Source of the DNA: Bacillus xiapuensis | Lineage (GTDB): Bacteria; Bacillota; Bacilli; Bacillales; Domibacillaceae | Length of the DNA stretch: 51,183 bases | Assembly: GCF_002797355.1 (NCBI RefSeq) | Contig: NZ_KZ454940.1 | Location: forward strand, 763,022 to 814,204 | Reading direction: 5' to 3' | Part shown: piece by piece, positions 1 through 10,807 of the stretch | Layout: each line of letters starts with the position of its first letter | Numbering within the stretch: the stretch's first letter is position 1 | Notes under the pieces: model-generated | The model's database searches: none | What the model was told of the DNA's origin: nothing | The model's input: only the letters and a program-made list of their open reading frames with translations | Position numbers and translations under genes: made by a program

Positions 1-123
1 GCGGCGAGAGCAGCGGATTTGAACTAAGCGCCTCAAGATGCCGAGCATCATTGTGAAGGAATGGTGTTTTTTTCTAAAGGTAAAGTATTTCACGCTGGAT
101 GGATCGGTGAGTTCAAATAGATT

Positions 124-153
124 GTCATATTTTTAGAACGATTGGGCATACTA
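124..153 (+). promoter_or_regulatory. Probable sporulation-sigma promoter of csfB
   Basis: GTCATATT (124-131) and CATACTA (147-153) lie 15 bp apart. They resemble the -35 and -10 elements used by sigma-E/sigma-G class factors. The start of transcription would fall near 160, at the ribosome binding site, so the leader would be very short. csfB of B. subtilis is a sporulation gene, which fits, but the exact sigma factor is inference. The rest of 1-160 holds no gene I can recognise. Confidence 0.4.
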
Positions 154-164
154 GCATTTAGGAG

Positions 165-365
165 GTGGAGACGCTGAATAAAACAAATGAGATTCGTCAT
201 TGCATTATTTGTGAGCAAGAGAAACCAAGGGGAATCCATATAATTACGGCCTTTATTTGCTTGGAGTGTGAGCGGGAGATCGTAGGCACGGCTCCTGAGG
301 ATGAAGCGTATACCCGCATCGTGAAGAAGATGAGGAAAATCAGAAGACCATCCGTTTTTTCGTGA
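165..365 (+). CDS. csfB: CsfB/Gin anti-sigma factor
   Basis: A 66-residue zinc-finger protein matching CsfB (Gin), which in B. subtilis binds sigma-G and sigma-E to keep each active only in its proper cell and stage. Two CxxC pairs are visible (C13/C16 and C32/C35, counted from the GTG at 165), the expected zinc-binding knuckle, and the length is that of the family (about 64). The start is uncertain. GTG at 165 lies inside the AGGAGGTGG ribosome binding site (160-168), so translation may really begin at CTG 174, in frame and about 8 bases downstream of the core. In B. subtilis csfB is followed, as I recall, by xpaC-yaaN; here a decarboxylase gene follows directly. Confidence 0.85.
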   Translation: METLNKTNEIRHCIICEQEKPRGIHIITAFICLECEREIVGTAPEDEAYTRIVKKMRKIRRPSVFS

Positions 366-415
366 GTGATTCTATGTTAGGCTAGTAGAAAAGTATAGTA
401 AAGGCAGGCTCTCAA

Positions 416-1855
416 GTGAATCAAAATCGTATACCTATTATGGAAGCACTGTGGCATTATAGAAACCAGGAGCCCCTGTCTTTTCATGTTCCTGGTCATA
501 AAAACGGGCAGGTGCAGATACCGGGGCTTCCTGAGGAATTTCTGAAGCTGCTCCAATATGACTTGACTGAGATTTCAGGGCTGGATGATTTTCATTCACC
601 TGAAGGCTGTATATTGGAGGCGCAGGAGCTATTAATAGAATTGTATAAAACGAGAAAAAGTTATTTTCTTGTCAATGGAAGCACAGTGGGCAATTTAGTG
701 ATGATTCTTGCTGTATGTAAGGAAGGAGATACTGTATTTGTGCAGCGCAATTGTCATAAGTCCATATTGAATGCTTTAAAGTTGGCCAACGTGCATCCGG
801 TATTTTTAGAGCCGGATTATGACAGCCGCTTCCAGGCAGCGGGCGGGGTTCATATCGAAACTGTGCGTCAAGCATATAAACTGTATTCTTCTGTGCGGGC
901 ACTGATCATCACTTATCCGAATTATTATGGAATGGCTCCTCCGCTTAAGGAAATGATCCAAATGGCTAAAGCTAATGGCTCGCTTGTTTTAGTAGATGAA
1001 GCGCACGGACCGCATTTTGTTTTAGATGATCCTATTCCCCCGAGCTCTTTGGAATGGGGAGCCGATATTGTAGTGCAATCAGCTCACAAAATGCTGCCGG
1101 CGATGACAATGGGCTCTTATTTACATGTGCATTCAAAAGAAATTTCGTTAGAACCGCTTGAATTTTATTTGCAGGCTCTGCAGTCCAGCAGCCCTTCTTA
1201 TCCGATTATGGCCTCGTTAGATGCGGCTCGCGCCTATGTAGCTAATATGACCAAGGAAGACATCGCTCATACCGTGCGCACACGAACAGCAATAGCGGAG
1301 CATTTTCAGGTTAAAGGGGTTGAAACCTTGCAGCCGGAAGACCCGTTGAAACTAGTGCTTCGCAAGCAGGGATACTCGGGGTATGAATTGCAGCAGCAAT
1401 TAGAAGCTGCCGGCATATTTACAGAGCTGGCGGACCCTTCTCAAGTACTATGCACGCTGCCTTTGCTGCAAAAAGCGGACAAGAATGCATTCAGTCAGCA
1501 TGCTGCAAGCAAAATAAGCGCTTTAGATTTGCCTTTTAAAACGCCTAATGGTCTTATAGACCGGGCGATGCAAGAGTCGTCCGCAAAGAAAATCTCGACA
1601 TTAGCCCTTTCTTACCGGGAACAAGATCTATTTCCAAGGAAATGGATCTCTTTGGAGGGAGCAAGGGGGAAAGTGTCTGCGGAAACAGTGATACCTTATC
1701 CTCCTGGTATTCCGTTAGTGATGACGGGAGAGGCGCTCACTGAAAGGCAGCTGGACATTTTACAGAAACTCTTGGAAAATAATGTGCATATTCAAGGAGG
1801 ACGCGGGTTAAAAGAGAACAAAATCGCTGTATTTTCCAATTCAAAAAGAACGTAA
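416..1855 (+). CDS. Orn/Lys/Arg decarboxylase family protein (YaaO-like)
   Basis: A PLP-dependent fold-type I decarboxylase of the ornithine/lysine/arginine family, 479 residues, matching YaaO beside tmk in B. subtilis. The N-terminal part carries the family signature SFHVPGHKNG. VDEAHG is the aspartate segment that contacts the PLP ring nitrogen, and SAHK at 222-225 gives the Schiff-base lysine K225. The C-terminal domain is the usual substrate-specificity region. The substrate cannot be read from sequence; arginine or lysine decarboxylation for polyamine or cadaverine synthesis is likely from the family. The start is GTG at 416 with a weak purine-rich ribosome binding site. tmk follows after a 58-bp gap and may be cotranscribed. 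Confidence 0.85.
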   Translation: MNQNRIPIMEALWHYRNQEPLSFHVPGHKNGQVQIPGLPEEFLKLLQYDLTEISGLDDFHSPEGCILEAQELLIELYKTRKSYFLVNGSTVGNLVMILAVCKEGDTVFVQRNCHKSILNALKLANVHPVFLEPDYDSRFQAAGGVHIETVRQAYKLYSSVRALIITYPNYYGMAPPLKEMIQMAKANGSLVLVDEAHGPHFVLDDPIPPSSLEWGADIVVQSAHKMLPAMTMGSYLHVHSKEISLEPLEFYLQALQSSSPSYPIMASLDAARAYVANMTKEDIAHTVRTRTAIAEHFQVKGVETLQPEDPLKLVLRKQGYSGYELQQQLEAAGIFTELADPSQVLCTLPLLQKADKNAFSQHAASKISALDLPFKTPNGLIDRAMQESSAKKISTLALSYREQDLFPRKWISLEGARGKVSAETVIPYPPGIPLVMTGEALTERQLDILQKLLENNVHIQGGRGLKENKIAVFSNSKRT

Positions 1856-1913
1856 GATACATAATAAGAACAGCTTGAATCAAACGGAAGCAAGGCGGTA
1901 TGGAGGTTAAGAG

Positions 1914-2979
<1,066 letters not shown>

Positions 2980-2994
2980 CAGGGGACATTTTAT

Positions 2995-3435
2995 ATGAAA
3001 ATTAATAAAGATATACATGTAAATATCGATAAACCGCGGAATGACCACAGGATGGAACAGGCGGGCAAATCAAAATTTGCTCACTTTGTTCAGCAGCAAG
3101 GCCAGCAGCTGAAAACGGATCAGATCCAGCGTCTGCTGGCAGATATTGAAGGAGCGGGAGAACGGCTGGCTCGATCCCGCACCTTTCAAGACTTGGCTAA
3201 ATACAAAACACTTATCCGCCGCTTTATCCGAGAAACGGTTGAATTCGGTATGAGCTTGAAAAATTCTCATACGTGGGACCAATTTGGCGAAGGCCGCAAA
3301 CTGAAAATTGTCGAAACCATCGATGAGAAGCTGATCGAGTTAACGGAGGAAGTAATGAGCAAAGATAAGGAAGCCGTTGATTTGCTCGGGAAAATCGGTG
3401 AAATTAAAGGGTTGCTCATCAATTTATACACATAG
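2995..3435 (+). CDS. yaaR: YaaR family protein (DUF327)
   Basis: A 146-residue protein of the YaaR/DUF327 family, always found between darA and holB in the Bacillus group. It is rich in charged residues and predicted mostly helical, with no signal peptide or membrane segment. The C-terminal half (VDLLGKIGEIKGLLINLYT) is the conserved part. No biochemical function is established that I know of, and position alone does not define one. The start is ATG 2995 with a short ribosome binding site (aggggac). holB follows after 6 bp. Confidence 0.85.
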   Translation: MKINKDIHVNIDKPRNDHRMEQAGKSKFAHFVQQQGQQLKTDQIQRLLADIEGAGERLARSRTFQDLAKYKTLIRRFIRETVEFGMSLKNSHTWDQFGEGRKLKIVETIDEKLIELTEEVMSKDKEAVDLLGKIGEIKGLLINLYT

Positions 3436-3441
3436 GCAGGG

Positions 3442-4449
3442 ATGAAGATGTCCGAGGTATGGAGAGAACTAAATGAACGGCAGCCTGTCGTGCTCCGAAT
3501 GCTGTCCAACAGCTTGGCAAAGGAGCGAGTTGCCCACGCTTATATTTTCGAGGGCGACCCCGGCACAGGTAAAAGGCAAGCGGCAGCTCTGTTTGCCCAA
3601 AGCTTGCTCTGTGAAGAAGAAGGAATAGCACCATGCGGGGTATGCCACCGCTGCCGGCGAATCGAGAGCGGCAATCACCCGGATGTTCATTATATTGAGC
3701 CTGATGGCTTGTCCATTAAAAAGCATCAGATTGCTTTTCTTCAGCAAGAATTCAGCAAGACGGCGGTTGAAGCCAGCCGCAAAATTTATATTATTCAGCA
3801 TGCTGATAAGATGACAGCCAGCGCAGCTAACAGCTTGCTGAAGTTTCTGGAGGAACCTCAATCCGATACCGTGGCCATGCTGCTGACGGAGCAGGTTCAG
3901 CGGATGCTCCCAACGATCATTTCCAGATGCCAGGTTCTAACGTTTCGTCCTTTGCCCTATAATCAGCTTAAAAATAAGCTGATGGAAGAAGACGTCTCCC
4001 TCCCGATGGCCTCACTGGCGGCCAAGCTGACGAATCATTTTCAGGAAGCACTTGAACTCTGTCATGAAGAGTGGTTTGCACAGTCACGCAAAATAGTGTT
4101 AAAATTATATGAAGTTCTTCAGAGAGACTCATTGGAAGCAATGGTCAAACTGCAGGAGGACTTTAACGGGCATTTTAAAGATAAACAACAAGTGAACCAA
4201 GCGCTAGATTTGCTGCTGCTGCTTTTCAAAGATATATTATCGTTGCAGATGGGAAAAGAGACCGATCTTGCTTATCCTGATCAGCTTGCTCTGCTCAAAA
4301 ACATGGCTCTGCAATCTTCTGCCGCCAGAATAACAGAGCAAATGACAGCCATTTTAGAAGCGAAACGTAAGCTTGATGCCAATATGAATCCGCAGCTGTT
4401 AATGGAACAGCTTGTGTTGAAATTACAGGGGGGAGCATCCTTTGTATGA
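3442..4449 (+). CDS. holB: DNA polymerase III subunit delta prime
   Basis: The delta-prime stator subunit of the clamp loader (with tau/gamma and delta), which opens and loads the beta clamp. It has 335 residues. The AAA+ domain carries a P-loop-like GDPGTGKRQ with K44 followed by R45 where active ATPases have T or S, as expected of a subunit that need not hydrolyse ATP. A zinc module uses C57, C65, C68 and C71. The SRC motif (IISRCQVL), which supplies the arginine finger to a neighbour, is present. The start is ATG 3442 (ATG 3448 possible). The stop codon overlaps the first bases of ricT. Confidence 0.94.
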   Translation: MKMSEVWRELNERQPVVLRMLSNSLAKERVAHAYIFEGDPGTGKRQAAALFAQSLLCEEEGIAPCGVCHRCRRIESGNHPDVHYIEPDGLSIKKHQIAFLQQEFSKTAVEASRKIYIIQHADKMTASAANSLLKFLEEPQSDTVAMLLTEQVQRMLPTIISRCQVLTFRPLPYNQLKNKLMEEDVSLPMASLAAKLTNHFQEALELCHEEWFAQSRKIVLKLYEVLQRDSLEAMVKLQEDFNGHFKDKQQVNQALDLLLLLFKDILSLQMGKETDLAYPDQLALLKNMALQSSAARITEQMTAILEAKRKLDANMNPQLLMEQLVLKLQGGASFV

Positions 4450-5269
4450 TGTAGTAGGAGTGCGCTTTAAAAAAGCGGGCAAAATATATTACTTTGATCC
4501 AGTGGAACTGCAGATCAAAAAGAACGACCATGTGATCGTTGAAACGGTCCGAGGCGTAGAGCATGGACAGGTTGTTGTCGGTCCGAAGAAAGTGGAAGAG
4601 AATGATATCGTTCTCCCGTTGAAAAAGGTCATTCGCATCGCCGACCAAAAAGACCACTTGATTGTGGAAGAAAATAAAGCAGCGGCGGAAGAAGCCTTTG
4701 GCATCTGCTGCCATAAAATTGAAGAACATCATTTGGAAATGAAGCTAGTGGACGTTGAATATACATTTGATCGCAATAAAGTGATCTTTTATTTTACAGC
4801 TGACGGGCGAGTGGACTTTCGGGAACTGGTAAAAGATTTAGCAGCTATTTTCCGGACAAGAATTGAGCTGCGCCAAATCGGTGTACGCGACGAAGCGAAG
4901 ATGCTTGGGGGAATTGGTCCATGCGGCAGGATGCTGTGCTGTTCCACGTTTTTAGGTGACTTTGAACCAGTTTCCATTAAAATGGCCAAGGATCAGAATC
5001 TTTCATTAAACCCCACAAAAATTTCAGGCTTATGCGGCCGGTTAATGTGCTGCTTGAAGTATGAGAATGATGAATATGAAGCGGCTAAGAAAATTCTTCC
5101 CGATGTCGGTGAAAAAGTCAATACCCCTCAAGGCCCTGGTAAAGTGGTGGGGTTAAATATTTTAGAGAGAGTTCTTCAAGTGGAAGTGTTCGAACATGCG
5201 CGAGTGCTAGAATATTCAGTGGAAGAGATTTCGAAAGAAGATGCCATTTCAGCACAAGCCACAGAGTAA
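4442..5269 (+). CDS. ricT: RicT (YaaT), RNase Y specificity factor
   Basis: The stage 0 sporulation protein YaaT/RicT. With RicA and RicF it forms an Fe-S complex that steers RNase Y cleavage and promotes phosphorelay, competence and biofilm functions. The protein has 275 residues and is near-identical to the B. subtilis one over its core. Cysteines C161, C166, C167 and C198, C203, C204, in paired CGRMLCC and CGRLMCC motifs, are the metal-cluster ligands of the PSP1 domain. The start is TTG 4442 after a GGGGGGAG ribosome binding site, and it overlaps the holB end by 8 bases, so the two are translationally coupled. Confidence 0.95.
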   Translation: MYDVVGVRFKKAGKIYYFDPVELQIKKNDHVIVETVRGVEHGQVVVGPKKVEENDIVLPLKKVIRIADQKDHLIVEENKAAAEEAFGICCHKIEEHHLEMKLVDVEYTFDRNKVIFYFTADGRVDFRELVKDLAAIFRTRIELRQIGVRDEAKMLGGIGPCGRMLCCSTFLGDFEPVSIKMAKDQNLSLNPTKISGLCGRLMCCLKYENDEYEAAKKILPDVGEKVNTPQGPGKVVGLNILERVLQVEVFEHARVLEYSVEEISKEDAISAQATE

Positions 5270-5282
5270 TGGGGTGGAATGA

Positions 5283-5651
5283 TTGGATAAAAAAGAATTC
5301 TTCGATTCAGTCAGCGATATGGAACTGCAAATTGGCCAGTTGTATAAGCAGCTTGGGGACTTGAAACAAGGCCTAGCAAAAATGATGGAAGAAAACCACT
5401 CATTAAAGCTAGAAAACGAAAACTTGCGGCGAAGGATGGAAGAGTTGGAGTTTTCCCGGGAAGTAGCTAGACGGCAAACTGCTGGAAACAACATTGGTCC
5501 AAGTCCTGCCAAGCTGGTGGATGTCGGGGAAGGATATGACAACCTAGCTAGGCTGTATCAAGAAGGCTTTCATATTTGCAATGTTCATTTCGGCAGTCCG
5601 CGTAAGGACGAAGATTGCTTGTTTTGTTTATCGTTTTTAAATAAAAAATAA
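5283..5651 (+). CDS. yabA: Replication initiation control protein YabA
   Basis: A negative regulator of replication initiation that binds DnaA and the DnaN clamp and prevents over-initiation. It has 122 residues. The N-terminal half (about 5-60) is a leucine-zipper coiled coil that mediates tetramerisation. The C-terminal zinc knuckle uses H97, C99, C112 and C115, all present. The start is TTG 5283 with GGGGTGG upstream, 13 bp after ricT, so it is the last gene of the darA-yabA group. A Noc-binding-site-like palindrome lies inside the gene at 5451-5464. Confidence 0.94.
   Translation: MDKKEFFDSVSDMELQIGQLYKQLGDLKQGLAKMMEENHSLKLENENLRRRMEELEFSREVARRQTAGNNIGPSPAKLVDVGEGYDNLARLYQEGFHICNVHFGSPRKDEDCLFCLSFLNKK
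5451..5464. promoter_or_regulatory. Candidate Noc-binding site
   Basis: TTTTCCCGGGAAGT matches the B. subtilis Noc consensus ATTTCCCGGGAAAT at 12 of 14 positions, with an intact CCCGGG core. It lies inside yabA. Noc coats DNA at such sites and blocks division over the nucleoid. Assignment is by motif only. Confidence 0.35.
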
Positions 5652-6002
5652 GAAATCGTTTTGGCGAGGCTGTCCTGTAGGCCAGTGCTTGGAGCTTTTC
5701 AATTTGTTCTCTGGCAAAGCTGCCGGAGAAAGGAGGTTGGAAGTCAAGCCTGTCTTTGGGACAGCCTCTATTTTAATCCCGCAGTCATCAGCAGTACGCC
5801 CCCGATCAGAAGAAGCGAAGACTCGCAAATGGGGGAGAAAGCGGCTGCTGGTTGTTGAAGTTTCACTTTAGGATCTGTTCAAGGAGGCAGCCGCTGCCTG
5901 GCAGTGCGTTAAACTGTGCCGATCCTAGGGGAAGGCCCCGGCATGAAAGATGGATGGGGTCTGTTTCATGTGGGAGGATGACAAAATTGGAGGAAACAGA
6001 GA
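5652..6002. other. Gene-free yabA-yabB gap with two RNA-like foldbacks and a faint repeat
   Basis: This 351-bp stretch has no convincing gene. It holds a long foldback: GAGGCTGTCC (5666-5675) pairs perfectly with GGACAGCCTC (5759-5768), with an inner TCTCtGGC/GCCgGAGA hairpin, followed by a short T-rich run. A second structure has AGGATC (5870-5875) pairing with GATCCT (5921-5926), enclosing GGCAGccgCTGCC and a second arm. Between them, about 5836-5873 faintly resembles the end of the dispersed repeat described at 17245. The long foldback may terminate the darA-yabA operon. Confidence 0.6.
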
Positions 6003-6749
6003 ATGGTGAACTTGAAAGGTGATGAACGACTCGATTATTTACTAGCGGAAGAAAGGAGGATCATTCAAAGCCCATCTGTGTTTGCTTTTTCATTAGATGC
6101 TGTGCTCCTTGCCCGCTTTGCGTCTCTTCCGCTTAAAAAGGGATCTATTATTGATTTATGCTCGGGAAACGGCGTGATTCCCCTTTTAATGAGCGCGCGC
6201 ACGAAGGTTGCGATTACTGGCGTTGAAATACAGGAACGCTTATATGATATGGCTATCCGCAGCATTGAGTACAACCGCTTGCAGCATCAGATTTCTATGG
6301 TGCATGGTGACTTGAAGGATGCTCCTCAATTATTGGGATATGAAAAGCATGCGCTGGTTACGTGCAACCCTCCTTATTTTTTAACGCCATCCGATAAAGA
6401 ATTAAACAGAAACGAACATTTATCCATCGCTCGCCATGAAATATGCTGTACGTTAGAGGATTGTGTTCGTTCAAGCAGCCAGCTGTTAAAGCAGGGAGGC
6501 AAAGCCGCTTTTGTTCACCGTCCGGGCAGGCTGCTTGATTTAGTGACGCTGATGAGAGAGTACCGCCTTGAACCGAAGCGGCTTCGCTTTGTTTACCCGA
6601 AGCAAGGCAAAGAAGCTAACACCATTTTAATTGAGGCTATAAAGGATGGAGCACCGGATCTGAAAGTCCTGCCGCCATTGTATGTATACGATGATCAAGA
6701 TGAGTATACAAGCGAAGTGAGAGAGATATTATATGGCAGCGGGCAGTAA
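6003..6749 (+). CDS. yabB: tRNA adenine-N6 methyltransferase-like protein (YabB)
   Basis: A SAM-dependent methyltransferase of the TrmN6 family, 248 residues. The SAM-binding motif is [13 protein letters not shown], and the catalytic NPPY motif for N6 amino-group methylation starts at N122. E. coli TrmN6 methylates A37 of tRNA-Val; whether this protein has the same target is inference. The start is ATG 6003 with GGAGG ten bases upstream. It overlaps yazA by 17 bases and forms an RNA-modification operon with yazA and rsmI. Confidence 0.9.
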   Translation: MVNLKGDERLDYLLAEERRIIQSPSVFAFSLDAVLLARFASLPLKKGSIIDLCSGNGVIPLLMSARTKVAITGVEIQERLYDMAIRSIEYNRLQHQISMVHGDLKDAPQLLGYEKHALVTCNPPYFLTPSDKELNRNEHLSIARHEICCTLEDCVRSSSQLLKQGGKAAFVHRPGRLLDLVTLMREYRLEPKRLRFVYPKQGKEANTILIEAIKDGAPDLKVLPPLYVYDDQDEYTSEVREILYGSGQ

Positions 6750-7029
6750 GCATTTCTTTTATGTAGTGGAGTGCCGAGATGGTTCCTTTTACGCCGGGTA
6801 TACCACAAATGTAGAAAAGAGGATTCAGACGCATAATGCCGGAAAAGGAGCGAAATACACAAGGGGGCGCGGACCGGTCCGGCTGGTTCATGCGGAGATG
6901 TTTTCCACGGTTCAGGAAGCGATGCAGGCTGAATATGCCTTTAAGCAGCTGACTAGAAAGAAGAAGCTGGAGTATTTACAAAAGGAGGGGCGATGCAGTG
7001 ATAGCCAAACAAAAAAGTTATTTAAATGA
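6733..7029 (+). CDS. yazA: GIY-YIG domain protein YazA
   Basis: A 98-residue stand-alone GIY-YIG nuclease-fold protein (UPF0213/YhbQ type). The fold's hallmark segments are visible as [16 protein letters not shown] near residues 8-23, followed by the conserved arginine and the [14 protein letters not shown] helix. Its role is not established; E. coli YhbQ relatives have DNA nuclease activity. The start ATG 6733 lies inside the end of yabB, and its own end overlaps rsmI by 32 bases, so all three are tightly coupled. Confidence 0.9.
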   Translation: MAAGSKHFFYVVECRDGSFYAGYTTNVEKRIQTHNAGKGAKYTRGRGPVRLVHAEMFSTVQEAMQAEYAFKQLTRKKKLEYLQKEGRCSDSQTKKLFK

Positions 7030-7879
7030 GGGAAAGGGCGCCTTATATTTGGTGCCCACGCCGATCGGCAACCTTGAGGATATGACGTTCCGGGCGATTC
7101 GCATCATGAAGGAAGCGGATGTCATTGCGGCGGAGGATACAAGAAACACGAAGAAGCTCTGTCACTATTTTGACATTTCGACACCGTTGGTCAGCTACCA
7201 TGAACATAACAAGGAAACGAGTGGCAGGCAGTTGCTGGAGCAGATCAGCAGAGGAGAAATAGTAGCGCTTGTGAGCGATGCCGGCATGCCTTCGATTTCT
7301 GATCCTGGTTATGAGCTGGTGTCCTCAGCAATAAAAAGGGGTATTTCGGTCATTCCGCTTCCGGGAGCCAATGCGGCGCTGACCGCGCTGATTGCCTCGG
7401 GACTTGCGCCGCAGCCGTTTTACTTTTACGGCTTTTTAAGCCGCAGCAAAAAAGAAAAGAAAAACGAGCTGGTTCAATTGAATGCGAGCCGGGATACGTT
7501 TATTTTGTACGAATCTCCCCATCGGCTCAAGGAGACGCTGGCTGCGATGGCAGAAGTATTAGGAGAAACGCGGAGAATGGTTTTATGCCGCGAGCTGACA
7601 AAGAAATTTGAAGAATTTCTGCGGGGAACAGTAGGGGAGGCGCTTGCTTGGTCGAAAGAGGGGGAGATCAAGGGCGAGTTTTGTTTAATCATCGAAGGCA
7701 ATGAAGAGGAACAAGCAGTGGAAGAACAGCCATGGTGGACATCCTTATCCGTCATCGAGCATGTGAATTATTACATCAATGAACAGTCGCTTTCTTCAAA
7801 AGAAGCCATCAAGCAAACGGCCAAGGATCGAAAAACTGGGAAAAGAGAGATCTATCAGGCGTATCATGTCGAATCGTAA
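6998..7879 (+). CDS. rsmI: 16S rRNA (cytidine-2'-O)-methyltransferase RsmI
   Basis: Methylates the 2'-O of C1402 in the 16S rRNA decoding centre. It has 293 residues in the tetrapyrrole-methylase fold. Visible landmarks are YLVPTPIGNLEDMT near the N-terminus, EDTRNTKKL, SDAGMPSISDPG (SAM loop) and PGANAALTALIASG. The GTG start at 6998 follows AAAGGAGGGG and lies within the yazA end. It is the last gene of the operon; a bidirectional terminator at 7914-7951 separates it from the convergent abrB. Confidence 0.95.
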   Translation: MIAKQKSYLNEGKGALYLVPTPIGNLEDMTFRAIRIMKEADVIAAEDTRNTKKLCHYFDISTPLVSYHEHNKETSGRQLLEQISRGEIVALVSDAGMPSISDPGYELVSSAIKRGISVIPLPGANAALTALIASGLAPQPFYFYGFLSRSKKEKKNELVQLNASRDTFILYESPHRLKETLAAMAEVLGETRRMVLCRELTKKFEEFLRGTVGEALAWSKEGEIKGEFCLIIEGNEEEQAVEEQPWWTSLSVIEHVNYYINEQSLSSKEAIKQTAKDRKTGKREIYQAYHVES

Positions 7880-7913
7880 TGCGTTTAAAGCGTTTCCCGA
7901 TTGTTTTCTTCAT

Positions 7914-7951
7914 AAAAAGCAGGCTGTCTCATCAAGAGACAGCCTGCTTTA
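7914..7951. terminator. Bidirectional terminator between rsmI and abrB
   Basis: AAAGCAGGCTGTCTC pairs perfectly with GAGACAGCCTGCTTT around a 5-base loop. A-runs and T-runs on either side allow it to work on both strands for the convergent rsmI and abrB genes. Confidence 0.9.
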
Positions 7952-7961
7952 GTCTGAATGA

Positions 7962-8237
7962 TTATTTAAAAGACTCTTGGATTTCTTTGATTAATTGCTC
8001 GGCCCCTTCACGGCTTAGAATTAATTTACCGCCGGCAAGCTTCACGTTGTCATCAGACACCTCACCAGTGATTTGGCATGTCATGCTTGGCTTGTATTTC
8101 TTTAAAATGATTTTGTCGTCGTCCACATAAATCTCCAATGCATCCTTCTCAGCAATTCCTAGAGTGCGGCGAAGTTCGATCGGGATCACGACCCGTCCTA
8201 GCTCGTCGACTTTACGTACAATTCCTGTTGATTTCAT
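7962..8237 (-). CDS. abrB: Transition state regulator AbrB
   Basis: A global transition-state regulator that represses post-exponential genes during growth. The 91-residue protein has the swapped-hairpin AbrB DNA-binding domain (residues 1-53), near identical to B. subtilis with TGIVRKVDELGRVVIPIELR, and a C-terminal multimerisation domain including the cysteine in TCQITGEVS. It is the only protein gene on the minus strand here. The ATG (8237-8235) has a GAGGAG ribosome binding site. Its promoter and Spo0A boxes lie at 8294-8358, so derepression at sporulation onset is expected. SpoVT at 26743 shares the N-terminal domain. Confidence 0.97.
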   Translation of the reverse strand: MKSTGIVRKVDELGRVVIPIELRRTLGIAEKDALEIYVDDDKIILKKYKPSMTCQITGEVSDDNVKLAGGKLILSREGAEQLIKEIQESFK

Positions 8238-8293
8238 AATTATCGTTCTCCTCTCAAAATAAGTATTTAGAAAAAAAGCAGTCTGAAAACTTT

Positions 8294-8310
8294 ATCGTCA
8301 ATTTTCGACA
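8294..8310 (-). promoter_or_regulatory. Tandem Spo0A (0A) boxes downstream of the abrB promoter
   Basis: On the minus strand TGTCGAA (8304-8310) and TGACGAT (8294-8300) match the 0A-box core and lie about 20-40 bp downstream of the abrB -10. In B. subtilis two 0A boxes at the same place let Spo0A-P repress abrB, and the arrangement is the same here. Confidence 0.75.
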
Positions 8311-8329
8311 TTTTTTTATTTATGCCTAT

Positions 8330-8358
8330 ATCATACCAACGTTTCCTGTGATCGTCAA
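8330..8358 (-). promoter_or_regulatory. Sigma-A promoter of abrB
   Basis: On the minus strand, TTGACG (complement of 8353-8358) and TATGAT (complement of 8330-8335) are 17 bp apart. The start of transcription would be near 8323, just upstream of the 0A boxes. Confidence 0.8.
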
Positions 8359-8360
8359 CA

Positions 8361-10715
<2,355 letters not shown>

Positions 10716-10729
10716 CGACAAAGTTTAAA

Positions 10730-10789
10730 AAACATAGATTGTTTCACGTGGAACAGCCTGTTTCACGTGAGCTTCTATGTTTTTATTTT
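10730..10789 (+). terminator. metS terminator with parS in its loop
   Basis: AAACATAGA (10730-10738) pairs with TCTATGTTT (10774-10782), followed by a T-rich run. The loop is unusually large because it contains the parS palindrome and a second, partial one, which can themselves fold into nested CACGTG hairpins. Confidence 0.75.
10740..10755. promoter_or_regulatory. parS: parS chromosome-partition site
   Basis: TGTTTCACGTGGAACA is the exact reverse complement of the B. subtilis Spo0J/ParB site TGTTCCACGTGAAACA (16 of 16). ParB loads here as a CTP-dependent clamp and recruits SMC. An origin-proximal site beside metS fits the position of one of the B. subtilis parS sites, as I recall. A second copy at 10759-10774 (TGTTTCACGTGAGCTT) matches only 12 of 16. 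Confidence 0.92.
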
Positions 10790-10807
10790 CGGAAAGGATG
10801 ACGAGAA

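Noticed and set aside
3070-3861. Minus-strand reading frames opposite yaaR and holB, and similar ones elsewhere
   Set aside because: They lack ribosome binding sites and are complementary shadows of well-supported genes.
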